From the NCBI GenBank assembly GCA_010909165.1, contig VJWM01000204.1, positions 279,232 through 343,231 of the forward strand: DNA of 64,000 bases, read 5' to 3'. Numbering within the stretch: position 1 is the stretch's first letter; each line of letters begins with the position of its first letter. This document shows positions 21,980 to 32,451 of the stretch, piece by piece. Position numbers and translations under genes: made by a program. The notes under the pieces are model-generated. The model saw only the letters and a list, made by a program, of their open reading frames with translations, was not told the origin of the DNA and ran no database searches. Source of the stretch: Anthoceros angustus. Lineage: Eukaryota; Streptophyta; Anthocerotopsida; Anthocerotales; Anthocerotaceae.

Positions 21980-24300
21980 TCCTCCTCCGTAAATTTTCAC
22001 CGCCTGCCACCTCGCCTTTCCTTCAAACTCCGACACTCATAGGTCAATTTCGTGTTAGCTCCCACCACCTCCCGGATTGAGACCGACTGGCTGCCGTGTG
22101 GAGGTGGATTCGTGTCCGGGGACACCGTGAGGTCCACATTCGCCTCAATGTCAAGTAGGCTTAGGATTCGCTCCCAAGGGAATGGTTTGTGCCAAGAGAC
22201 GCTAACTTCTATCGCCATCGACCTTCACCTAAGTCAAGACTTACTTGCTATTACTCCTCTTACCTATCTACTCAACCACTACTACCCCCCGACTTGTCTA
22301 GCTACCACAGCTCTTATTCCACGACCGCAAATCTTATTCCACGACGGTGGCTCTCCGGGTAGTTGCTTCGACCACCGAGGTGGGTCCCACACCCAAACCC
22401 TAGCGACTTATTTCCGGCGCGCGGATCTCGCCACGGCCCATCACAGGCACGGATCCGCTTTATTCTCGACTCCACACTTCATGCACACACACACACCGAT
22501 TCCTAGGGACCTAAATTCCACAAATCCCTCACCGCTCCACACACACACAAAGGCGCCACACATTATTAACTACAAGGGAACGTTCTCAGACTTTCCACCA
22601 GCAAGACCGATTTGGTTTCTTTTGATTCACAAATCTCCACCGCTAGCCTCTCAATTAGTTCCCTTCTCAACCCCTCTCACACCTCGCATCGTCTGATTGT
22701 TAGTCACTCCTTCACCCAATCTTCTCCTCTCTCTCTCTCCCTCAAGCTTGAGCTTCAATCCACTCAACACTTCTCTCAATTGAACACAACTAGGGGACAA
22801 GTGTGAAGGAAAGAAGAACCCCAGGCGTCACGCGTTACGAGCAAGCTCCGGACCCGCGCCAATCCCTTGGTTTCCTCCTCCTTTGTCAGCAAGATTGCTT
22901 TATCACCCCTCCTCCCCCAGCTGCGGAGCAAGCTCTCGACCACCCCTAGGAGCGTCTCGCGCACACCACCTCTGTCAATCGGACGTCTCCAACCAGCCAC
23001 AGGCAGCGTGGGGATCTCAACGGGAATTATCGGCGTGAGGGACCTAATTCGCCCCTCTTATACATCGGTGGGGCACCACCCCCGGATTTTAGGTCCTAAG
23101 ATGGCTATCGCGAAGGGCCCCACTGGTCGGGCGATCCTAGGTCGGTCTGACATCCTAACCAAATTATCTTTAGGTTGCTACCACCTCGACCTCTTCTCTG
23201 CGCGCCCTACCTCGACTTGGCGGCCTCGTCCTCCATTGCCGCCGCCACGAGCTCTCACCTTGCACGCTGGTCGGACGGGTTCTCCCACACTACTTCCACC
23301 TCACCACCGCTGGACGCCCGAATTTGAGGTGTACCACGCAGGGCTTCGCATCTTCGGCCTATTCGAGGATTATTCGGCTCCTCGTCCACCCAAGCTGGAC
23401 CTCCTCCTCGCTCAACTCCTCCAAAGTCGCCTCCGTGATAATAGGGAGCCAACCCCACACCGGGTGGTAGAAGTATGCACGGGTCCTCACTTGCGATAGG
23501 TAGGCCACGATCCCTCCTATTTCCACACGCACATGGGCGGTGAGGTTAAGCACGCGTTCTCCATTCACATATAGACCGGGCACATAAGTTTCCTCATCCA
23601 TGTGCCGTAATATAATAGGACCCCTGCTGCGGTGAGGTGCTTACCCCCTCCTCCGTAGGCTACACAGTTGCACAGCCTATGTCCTCGCGAGGCGCCACGT
23701 CGCACATCGCCCGCCCCCACCTTGGGTTGGTTGCGCCAATGTCGGTGGCGGTTTCGACTACGGTAGTGGACTCCACGGCCGTCGTTCGACAACGCGGTAG
23801 GTGAGGTTTCGCCACCTCGCCGCCTTCCGCCGGTAGGTCCTTCCGCTACTCGATCGTGGTCACGCTACCCCTTCCCCTTCCCTTTGTCTTTTCTCGCCCG
23901 CCACGTGCCTCATCCCGCCTCATATATCGCCTCCGCTAGCTTATGGGCCTTTTCCAGGCCGCTTCACGCTCTGGGCTCGCAACAACTCCCCAGCATCTCT
24001 GGTTCGTCTCGTGGGCATCCTTAATTTGAGCCATGAGTGCTTCCTGCGCTCGTCATGGCTTGCAACTTCTCACAGGCCTGCACAAATCTTCTTGAATCTT
24101 GGCCCTTATTTCCTCTAGGTTCCGCTTGTCTTCCTCCGGTTGCTTGCGCTTGGCCTCCTTCACAAACCCGGCCTTCACCACTTCCTCCGCCGCCCCGCAC
24201 ATCGAGCCGTGAGAGCTAAAGCCGCTTGATCCAACAACCTTGGGCCCGGATCATCGACGTGGTCACCGCAAGTCCACTTGTTGTGGCCCGGCCGACGCCA
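21980..24300. other. Pyrimidine-rich insert sequence without a recognised gene
   Basis: The plus strand is very C/T-rich. Several open frames exist but no conserved domain was recognised. A ~25-bp word around GGATTCGCTCCCAAGGGAAT (22163) recurs with one change near 63490 (GGATTCGATCCCAAGGGAAT), pointing to a dispersed repeat. Confidence 0.4.
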
Positions 24301-24338
24301 TCCCTCCGTCGAGAACTTTCCTCCCCAGGTGCGCACCC

Positions 24339-25682
24339 TCACCAATTCGGTTGCATCCACCTCTGTTGCGGTGGAGTCCCCTTGAAAATCTCTTCCCATG
24401 CCGAGGAGGGTCCGCCTCGAGGTCGCCCTAAACCCTCCGGAGTTGATTCATCATCCGCATCCGTGTCAAAAATTGTCCTCGGATCGCGCCTCCTCTTCGC
24501 CACCTCAACCGCCGCTTTCATTTTCAGAGCGCCTGCTGACTGGTGACGCATCCGCCTCACCTTTTCGATGCCCGCCTTCACCCCGGTCTTCCTCCTTTTC
24601 TTTGGTGGGAATTTCCTTCTCCTCCTCCGAAGCCTGCCGCCACCGACTCCCGCTATCCGATTTTTCCTCCTTGGGCTCCTCCGCCTTCCATTTCACCTCC
24701 CTAACCGGCTTCCACATGTGGAGGGAGGCTACAATCTCCACCTCAGCGGGGCAGTTAGCGTAAACATAAAGATGGACGAAATGGTGAGATTAGAGAGGGA
24801 GGCGAGAGAAATCAAGTTCAACCTCTCTTCACACAACTTGTCAAGAGAATTCGCCTCAATCGATCTTCGCCCTTGACCACTTCATGAAGGAGCGGCGGCA
24901 AGTGGTCGGACAAATAATCACACTTCTTGTCTGCGAAACATAGGAGCCACTGGCGGACCCATCAAGCTGCGTTGCCAAATCCCTCGTCAACCGGCCGTTG
25001 GGTTCAGTCGCCCGCTTTAACGGGCTGCTGCTTCTTGCCGTGCTTCTTTTCTGGGCGGCTCCATCACCAACCGCCGCCTCCTCCTTGGGCTCCTCCGCCC
25101 ATACACCCTCTAACGACTCCGGTCCCAATCCTGCGGCCGCTCTAAATCCCCTTTGGTGTCCTTGGGTGGCGCACACTCCTGCACAGTCCAGTTTGTAATT
25201 CCACCGCTCTTCCATGAAACCCGGCTTGACTCCTTCACGACTCCCAGCTCGAACTTTCCAATGATCCATGTTCGGCCATTGGGCAAGCACAATTTGGTGG
25301 TGACCTTGGGCGCCATCCCTCTCACGGTCTTCCCGGTCTCGCGCCAGCGCCACCTCGCTGCGAATTTCACGGAGTCGGTCTCGGGGTTCCTACCTCCTCG
25401 GCAAGGGCGCGCTGTCATCGCGCCTTCCTCCTCTGCGTCGCGCCTCGCGATGTCGGCGGGTTGAGCTCCTTCCCGTCGTTGCGCCTCGCGCCTCCTGCGA
25501 TCACGGTGCCCCGGACCACGGCTCCTCGACTTATCGCCGTCGTCGCTCCGCTCGCTCCCGTCCGGCCGCCGTTGCGCTCCGTTGTTTGAGCAGGATTCAT
25601 CATTCCTAGGGTTAAGTTTCCCGGGTTCCCCTACTCTGTTAAACCTCTGCTTCCACATCCCAATCCACAACCCCACACTCAT
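24339..25682 (-). pseudogene. GC-rich minus-strand frames of unknown type inside the insertion
   Basis: Overlapping minus-strand open stretches at 25110-25682 (Arg/Asp-rich, then APKVTTKLCLPNGRTWIIGK, FELGVVKESSRVSWKSGG), 24856-25353 and 24339-24741 (Lys/Glu-rich) suggest a frameshifted gag- or ORF1-like protein of a retroelement. A TATATA on the minus strand near 25745-25752 lies ~140 bp upstream of a possible ATG at 25603. No family was recognised. Confidence 0.3.
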
Positions 25683-25969
25683 TCGCTCGCGTCGGTCGAC
25701 CCCAACTTATAGACCTATCACTCTAATTATTCCAAACCCCCTATCTCACATATATAGACTTTTTAGGGAACATTCCGAGTCCATGGGCCAAGGAACACCA
25801 AATTCCGGACCATTTATTTTCTAACTTAAAAATCAAAACAAGAAAAGAATCCATAGGCCAAGGGCATTTCTTCTATAAATACCGCCTACTACCAACCCGA
25901 CTTATTTTCACACCACGGATCCCAAAAACAAAACACTTCCCGCACGTCCGCTGGATCCGCGCCACCGCC

Positions 25970-26086
25970 GGTGGGCCTACGATAGGTGGTGCGTGGAGGA
26001 GGGCGCCGGCCGGCGCACAGACTGTCGCGCCCCACCCGTCGGTGGGCCTACGATAGGTGGTGCGTGGAGGGCGCCGGCCGGCGCAC
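25970..26086. repeat. GC-rich direct repeat with 14-bp palindrome
   Basis: Two ~47-bp copies (25970-26018 and 26041-26086) carry GGTGGGCCTACGATAGGTGG followed by the perfect palindrome GCGCCGGCCGGCGC. The second copy lacks one AG dinucleotide. No coding function seen. Confidence 0.6.
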
Positions 26087-26923
26087 TCTGTGGCGCTCAC
26101 CGTCCATACTGGTGGTGGTGCGAGGGCGGTGCCGCCGGCCGCGCCATCCTCCGCGCACCACCCGAAACCCCGACAGTGGTGCGCGGATAGGAGGGCGCCG
26201 CCGCCGCCTCCTCCGCGTGCCCATTGTGGCCCTCCCTTCCACGCACCCCCTGTACGTGGCACTTCCATCGAAAATTCAGTAAGCTAACCTTATGAGCAAC
26301 CTTGGAATGAAGGCTAACCTTAGAAGCAAATGCCGTGTGAAATCGAGCCAGCATTTGGTCGGTCGAGTGTAGAGGGTACTCCTCCCGGAAACATCTGTAT
26401 GCGGTGGACAAAAAAGCGATAAGGGATAAGCTCATGAGTTGCGTGGCTTAATACAACTCCGCGAGTCAAAGTGCATCAAGATAATGATGACAATGGAGGA
26501 GAAGCTGGACCAAGTGATGATTTAAGGATTGAACTCGGGATGAGTGAAACTCAATCGTTTTTTTTCCGGGTCCCGAGTTAATGTTGTAAGTCAAGGTTGA
26601 TGTTATCGTGTTAGGGAAATACCGTCTGTGGCTTTTGTGGTGTCATAATAAAACCACATTTTCCTCCCAAAGCGAGTTTTACTAGTCCCTTCCCGGCAGA
26701 ACGGCTTTCTCGCCGCTCCTACTTTGCATTATTCCCGAGGTTCGAGCCATGACCACCATTCGGCTACAAACATTGCCGGATGGAAAGTAGTAACTTTATC
26801 GGTGACACCCTTTTTTCGAGTCGTTGCAATGCCTTCAAAACGCTGTTTTAGGGCCCCCTTCAGAGATTATTTGCGGAAAACCCCCTTCGAGATTATTCAC
26901 CCCCTTCAAAAATTATCATGTTT
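26087..26923. repeat. Right end of the insertion with triplicated terminal motif
   Basis: No gene seen. Just before the direct repeat at 26924 there are three copies of CCCCCTTC(A/G)-rich words followed by GATTATT/AATTATC (about 26852, 26880 and 26900), possibly a tail repeat of the inserted element. Confidence 0.4.
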
Positions 26924-26934
26924 GTTGTTTTGAT

Positions 26935-28041
26935 GTTCCGTGTTCCAACTCTTAGTACAACGAGTAAGATGGTCCGTTTTCCTTTGAGGAATATTAAAGT
27001 ATCTTCGTAAGGACTCTCTACAGTTCTACTCCCAATTGAGGTGGGTGCTAGAGTTGATTAGCTTAAAATGCTCGACGTTGTTGGGGCTATCTCCTCTTCA
27101 TGTCGACATGGGCTCAACGTTGTTGAGGCTATCTGCTCTTCATGTCGACATGCGCTTAGTGTTGTTGGGGCTATCTGCTCTTCATGTCGAGTGCATTGTT
27201 TTGATATTCCAATGTTCCAACTCTTAGTACAATTTGTAAGGTGGTCTATTTTCCTTGAGAATCTTCAAAAGTACCTTTAGTACGGACTCTCTATATTTCT
27301 ACTCCTTATTTCCCTATTCAGGTGGGTACTAGACCTTGATTAGCTTAAAATATAACGAGCGTCCAGATTCTTAATTGATTCACCATAACAGATGGGTGAT
27401 GGATTTGCAGTCCAAACGGCTAAGAATAAATGGACACACATTTATTCATAAGAACCTAGTTGTTAAGACCTTGTGCGCTCCCATTGGTACTTTGGGTAGT
27501 TAGAAAAAGTGGATGCCCTACTATAGTACCTTGGCACACCATATAGTACAAGTTGTGCGAAGGACCAAGTTGCATGATACCAAAATTCCATCCACTGAAC
27601 TATAATAAGTAGAAAGCTTGACTTGAAAGCATTCAGAGTAGTTACTGCGCTGGTTGCTTTAGACTTGTTTCTCGTCCAAGCTACATAGCTACATAATGTG
27701 CTAAAGGACGTGTGATGACTCGTTTCTCTGCAATAGCAAAGGTCAGAGTTACAATTAGACCCAGCAAGTATCTTCTGCGAAGCTTCGTCTTCCATTTCCT
27801 GGGGCTATCCCTCTGTGCACAGACCTGCAGACACGAACATGGTTGCAACTTCCACACCAGCGCGCTTGGCAGCAATAAAGAGAGACTACCTCCTCGCCTG
27901 CCTTCATCATCTCCACCCATCAACATCGTGCTTGCAAACTTGTAGCTGCGGTCGGTTGCGTTCTCCCGTGAACGGCCCCCGTTCCCCCTCTTGCCCATAT
28001 ATACGAGCTCGTCACCCAGCGATACGTCTCATTGATCAGCA
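26935..28041 (+). promoter_or_regulatory. Upstream region of GLP E, with 42-bp tandem repeats
   Basis: Right half of the GLP spacer cut by the 12.7-kb insertion. About 27077-27200 holds three ~42-bp tandem units (GTTGTTGGGGCTATCTGCTC type), an expansion of a motif seen once or not at all in other spacers. TATATA at 27998-28003 lies 39 bp before the ATG, and GTCTCATTGATCAGCA precedes the start as in A, A', F and F'. Confidence 0.55.
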
Positions 28042-28723
28042 ATGGCGGGTGTGTCCAAGACAATCCAGTTTGTGGGTGCTGTGGCTGCGATCGCAGGGCT
28101 GGTGCTCGCCATTGCAGTCAGTGCCAGCGACCCCGACCCCCTGCAGGACTTCTGCGTCGCCGATTTGTCCAAGGGAGCGACCATCAACGGCTACCCCTGC
28201 AGGCCGGCCGACAACGTGACAGCAGAAGATTTCGCCTTCGCTAACCTGGGCAAGCAGGCCGACCTCACGGGCAACCCATTGAACGGCACCGCCACTTTCG
28301 GCTTCGTGGGCGACTGGCCTGCTCTCAACACGCTGGGCCTGTCGCTGGCGCGCCTGGACCTGGCGCCGGGTGGTGTCATTATGCCCCACACCCACAACCT
28401 GGCCACCGAGATTCTTTTCTGCCTCGAAGGGAGATCTACACCGGCTTCGTCACCAACAGCAACAAGCTGTACGCCAAGGTGGTGAAGAGGGCGAGGCCTT
28501 CATCTTCCCCAGAGGCTTGCTCCACTTCCAGCTCAATGTGGGCAAGACTCACGCCGCCAGCCTCAATGTGCTCAACGGCCAGAACCCGGGCATCCAGCTC
28601 ATGCCACTCTCGCTGTTCGGGTCAGGAATCAAAACAGAGCTGCTGGCCAAGTCCTTCTTCATCAGCGGAAAGGAGGTGGAGCAATTGCACTCCATCTTCG
28701 CCCAGTTTGTGGATTCCTCCTAA
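28042..28723 (+). pseudogene. GLP: Germin-like protein copy E (two one-base losses)
   Basis: Starts [20 protein letters not shown] with a signal peptide ending near VSASD, and is open through cysteines 38 and 53 and cupin box 1 ([16 protein letters not shown]). It loses frame by one G (GAAGGGGAG to GAAGGGAG, near 28430) and by a second G near 28489 (AGAGGGGCG to AGAGGGCG). Length is 682 nt versus 684. Apart from these two positions all conserved residues are present, including box 2. Its leader is the MAxVSK type while its mirror copy C has the MAALPK type, so the inverted-repeat arms end inside the 5' coding part of this gene. Confidence 0.88.
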
Positions 28724-29384
28724 CTTTACCGCACATCGTTTCTAAAACTGTCCAGTAGTCCCTGCAGGCTTAGGGCCTGCCAGTACTGCTAGTCCATCGT
28801 CCTGAGTACTCATACATTATGTCCATGTCGTCGACGATGAATTTACATAGCTATGTACTGGCAGTTTCTGGCTTCAGAAACTTGTGAATAGACTGGGTAC
28901 CACATCGATCTGGGCTGATCACCTTTCAAGTAATGTTGGACGACTGGAATGCGTTTCACACATGTGACTGGAATTCGAGGACTAGAATCCGTTTCTCACC
29001 ATCAGGGCAACAAAATGTGTATGGCTAACAGTCATCTGGTGGAATAACGCTATTCCAGAGGACGATCTTGAGAAACACAGCTATGCAGATGGGTCATGGT
29101 GACCTACAACCTGGTGTTTGATTCATTCCTTTACGCTTCCAGATCTCTCAGAAATCAATACAGAAAGACGGTACACCAAAGACATGGTTGTAGACAGAAG
29201 TTGAGATAACGCAAACAGCTCTCTAGTTGAACTTACGTTTGAAGACAAAAGTGAGCTACCTAGCTAGCCATTGAGCTTGCTACATCTTTGCTGCAGCTTG
29301 CTCTTCAAAAGTGGGACGCTTTGGCTTTGGAGAAAGCTTCTCTCACAACCCATTCCCCCAAAACCGACTTGTAAACATCCAAAC
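28724..29384 (+). repeat. GLP downstream module (copy next to GLP E)
   Basis: Full-length module containing GCAGGC/GCCTGC (28765-28780), TACATAGCTATGTA (28846-28859), the AGTTTCTG/CAGAAACT hairpin (28863-28884) and the conserved tail ending at the truncated P450. It is the inverse of 10224-10892. Confidence 0.65.
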
Positions 29385-30527
29385 TTAGAAGACAGGAAGA
29401 TGAAAGCAACGAGCAAACGGTTGGGGATAGAGTAGCCTCACCGGTTTCTCATCTTGCGTCAGGTTTGAGTGTGCAACAGCTTCCAGTTCCCCTCTTCGGA
29501 CACGGATAACTCGATAGGTGAAAGCATCCAGGTACGAGCGGCTTTTGGGCAAGGTAGCTTCTTCACCGAGATGTAATCTGCGTTTCAGTTTCCACAGTGG
29601 GTCCACGAATCGATCGCTGCAATTTCCGCTCGCTTGTTCAAATGCCCGAGCAAAGGGACATCCGGCAAATGAGGTGACAGGCTTCCACATCCACCCCAAA
29701 GGCAACTTTACAGATGGAATCCAGGGTCAGCCAGGGTCAGGCGCAAGAACCTTAGGTCCTGGACACAATGAAGTCAAAACCTGAAGGTTGAACCCTGACT
29801 CAGCCAAACGGCAAAATCCCTTTCAGTGCAGACAATCGGTGAGCATGTGGGTCCCCTGCATCTCGAGAGATTTGTGGTCGAAGCAAGCGCAGGTGACCAA
29901 AGAGGCAAGAGCGAGCGCATCGCTTCGGTGCACAACTGAGCTGAAATCACGAAGGACCTTGGATGAAAACTCGAAGCTGGCTGTCTTCCGTTGCTTCTTC
30001 CACATCTCCCCATCCGTATTGAAGATGCCATCTCCCAGCAAAGGTTCCATCATCGTGTGGAAGGCTTCCCGGGAAGGCCCTTGCATTGTAGTAGTGCCCC
30101 TGCCCATATGATGTTTTCATTGCCTATACAACGTAACGCACATACATGTTGAGTAGTCCCTCACAGCTGTTGCTGGCAGGTGGTGTGTAGCTTGGGGTAG
30201 TTGGGAAGTTGGTCTTGAGAATATGCTCACAGACGGCGGGATCAGCTGTAAACAGGTAGGTCTGGCCTCCCACGCGGGCTGAGAAGGTGAGGCTAGTTCC
30301 GGTGACCATGTAGTCTGTAACCCAGTCATACATCCTCTCAAAGTTGTAGTACATCTCAAACATTGAGCCAAAATGGGCCAACACTTGGGACCTGATGGCA
30401 TCGATCCATCCTGCCGCCGCCTTTGCACGACAACCCACAGGATGGTGCAGAAGAGAAGCAACAGGGCACTCAAAAACGCCACCCAGATCCCGGTTTGATC
30501 AGTCCTCCCTGCATTGTCGACTTCCAT
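29385..30527 (-). pseudogene. CYP704-like P450, N-terminal half, right arm
   Basis: Inverted copy of 9080-10223. The start (ATG 30525-30527) is in frame with MEVDNAGRTDQTGIWVAFLS because it keeps the GGG that is GG in the left arm. It retains FGSMFEMYYNFERMYDWVTD, TYLFTADPAVCEHILKTNF, GDGIFNTDGEMWKKQRK and FVDPLWKLKRRLHLGEEATL. It carries other frame changes of its own, for example TTCCCAAC near 30205 where the left arm has TTCCCCAAC. Like the left copy it stops before the I-helix and haem loop. Confidence 0.8.
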
Positions 30528-31440
30528 GTTGCAGACCTTCTCGTGACACAAACCAGCTCAGTTATCCCTCGGCAGCAGCCCAATTCATCCCTCGAATGCA
30601 GACCAACTACCCGGAGCTGCAGCTTAAGTATCCCAGGGGCTCCAGTTCAACTCCTGCAGCTCACTTCTCACCTTCCTAAGTTCCTAGCTCATCACCATCG
30701 CTGACCACGGTTGACGTCAGCATTCGGAATCTCTCTTTCATTATCTCTTTATATGTTCCATCTTTCGACGTCTTCCTACAAGTAGAGATCTGTGTCCTTC
30801 CCTGGACAGCAAATCGTGTCCATTATTGCTCTTTACGGTCCCTTTTGCAGAAATTAAGCTAAGTTGCCAACCACTTGACCAGGCCTGCCAACAAGGACAC
30901 AGCTCCTGGCCACTCCAACTACACATGGTGCAGTGCCACACAACAGGCCCCACTTCGCAGACTGCATCCATACATATGGATGCGACATACATACATATAT
31001 GATGCGACATGCTCCAGCCGGCACCGGAGCAGCAGTGGAGACCAGGTGCTTCCTCCATGCCTTGCGAGACAGGACCGAGTCCGGAATAAGAGCACCATAA
31101 CCTGCTCACACCTGGTCTCGGAAGATTGCACAGCTCTCAGTTTGGTCGACTGCAGGCAATTCAAATATCCATGCATGTAAGTAATTATGATGTACTAATG
31201 GAACAAAAGATCCACGCGTGTTCTTGATTGAATCTCCAGCTACCTAACCTTCACGAGATGCTGCAAGTCCCTTGCGTTATTTCACCTGATGACTGTAAGC
31301 CACGCACATTTTGTTGCTCTGATGGTGAGAATCTCATGTGTAGTACGCATTCTTGAAGTTGTCGAACATTTTTCTTGAAGGTGAAACAAGTATCTGCCCA
31401 GGTCAGTTTATTCGACACAAGTTTCTGAAACCAGAAACTG
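30528..31440. other. No gene seen; upstream of right-arm P450
   Basis: Inverted copy of 8241-9079, including the GCATCCATA dyad (near 30967-30986). Open frames on either strand lack recognisable domains. Confidence 0.5.
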
Positions 31441-31782
31441 GCAGTACATAGCTATGTATACTGAGCATTCATGATGACATTGACATCATGTACGAGAACT
31501 GTGGGAGCATGGTTCATGCACAGCCGGTGCTTGATGCGTTGCCTCAAACAGATGTCGTCACCTGGCGTGCACTGATTGCTGGTTACAGCTGTCAAGGAGA
31601 GAGTAGTGCAGTGGTCTGTAAATTGCTTCGGAGCCGATGGCATGCGGCCAGTCAACATTACATTTCTCAGGGTACTACAGGTATTCTGAAGCCAGCAACT
31701 CCGGTACATAGCTATGAATTTCGGCAGGCCCTAAGCCTGCAGGGTCTACCCTGGACAGTTTCCGAAACGATGTGCGGTAAAG
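31441..31782 (-). repeat. GLP downstream module interrupted by a PPR fragment (right arm)
   Basis: Inverted copy of 7824-8240. TACATAGCTATGTA near 31446 and TACATAGCTATGAA near 31705 flank the PPR fragment. Confidence 0.6.
31488..31733 (+). pseudogene. PPR repeat fragment (right arm)
   Basis: Inverted copy of 7872-8117, reading MYENCGSMVHAQPVLDALPQ and TDVVTWRALIAGYSCQ on the plus strand. One to two PLS-type PPR repeats. Confidence 0.65.
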
Positions 31783-32451
31783 TTAGGAGGAATCCACAAA
31801 TTGGGCGAAGATGGAGTGCAATTGCTCCACCTCCTTTCCGCTGATGAAGAAAGACTTGGCCAGCAGCTCCGTCTTGATTCCTGACCCGAACAGCGAGATG
31901 GCATGAGCTGGAGGCCCGGGTTCTGGCTGTTGAGCACATTGAGGCTGGCGGCGTGCGTTGTGCCCACATTGAGCTGGAAGTGGAGCAAGCCTCTGGGAAG
32001 ATGAAGGCCTCGCCCTTCTTCACCACCTTGGCGTACAGATTGGAGACGAAGCCCGTGTAAATCTCCCTTCGAGGCAGAAAAGAATCTCGGTGGCCAGGTT
32101 GTGGGTGTGGGGCATAACGACACCGCCCGGCGCCAGGTCCAGGCGCGCCAGCGACAGACCCAGCGTGTTGAGAGCAGGCCAGTCGCTCACGAAGCCGGGA
32201 GTGGCGGTGGCGTTCAATGGGTTGCTCGTGAGGTCGGCCGGTTGCCCAGTTTAGCGAAGGCGAAATCTTCTGCTGTCACGCTGTCGGCCGGCCTGCAGGG
32301 TAGCCGTTGATGGTCGCTCCTTGGACAAATCGGCCACGCAGAAGTCCTGGAGAGGGTCGGAATCGCTGGCAGTGACCGCAATCGCAAGCAACAGCCCTGC
32401 GATCGCAGTCACAGCACCCACAAACTGGGTTGTCTTGGCTAAAGAGGCCAT
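31783..32451 (-). pseudogene. GLP: Germin-like protein copy B' (frameshifted)
   Basis: Inverted-arm partner of copy B: MASLAKTTQF start (ATG 32449-32451), TAA at 31783-31785, 669 nt (15 short of intact). Losses include ~9 bp near 32038 (KLYAKV region), one base near 31897 (AGCGAGATGG where B has AGCGAGAGTGG), one near 32000, and the shared G after box 1. Divergent partner A' starts 2.07 kb away. Confidence 0.85.

Larger units (their letters stand above)
14198..26934. mobile_element. 12.7-kb insertion flanked by 11-bp direct repeats
   Basis: GTTGTTTTGAT occurs at 14198-14208 and 26924-26934. In the undisturbed GLP spacers (for example near 39722) it occurs once, and the sequences left of 14198 and right of 26934 join into that spacer. 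The repeat therefore looks like a target-site duplication. The 12,715-bp insert starts with a T13 run and holds a plus-strand LINE-like fragment, the Copia element, pyrimidine-rich sequence and minus-strand GC-rich reading frames. Removing Copia leaves ~5.7 kb. Which element type mobilised the whole insert is not clear, because the poly-T end and the plus-strand LINE frame imply opposite orientations. Confidence 0.7.

Noticed and set aside
22052-22696. 214-codon plus-strand frame in the insertion
   Set aside because: Ser/Thr/Pro/Leu-rich translation of pyrimidine-rich DNA; no domain and no start context.
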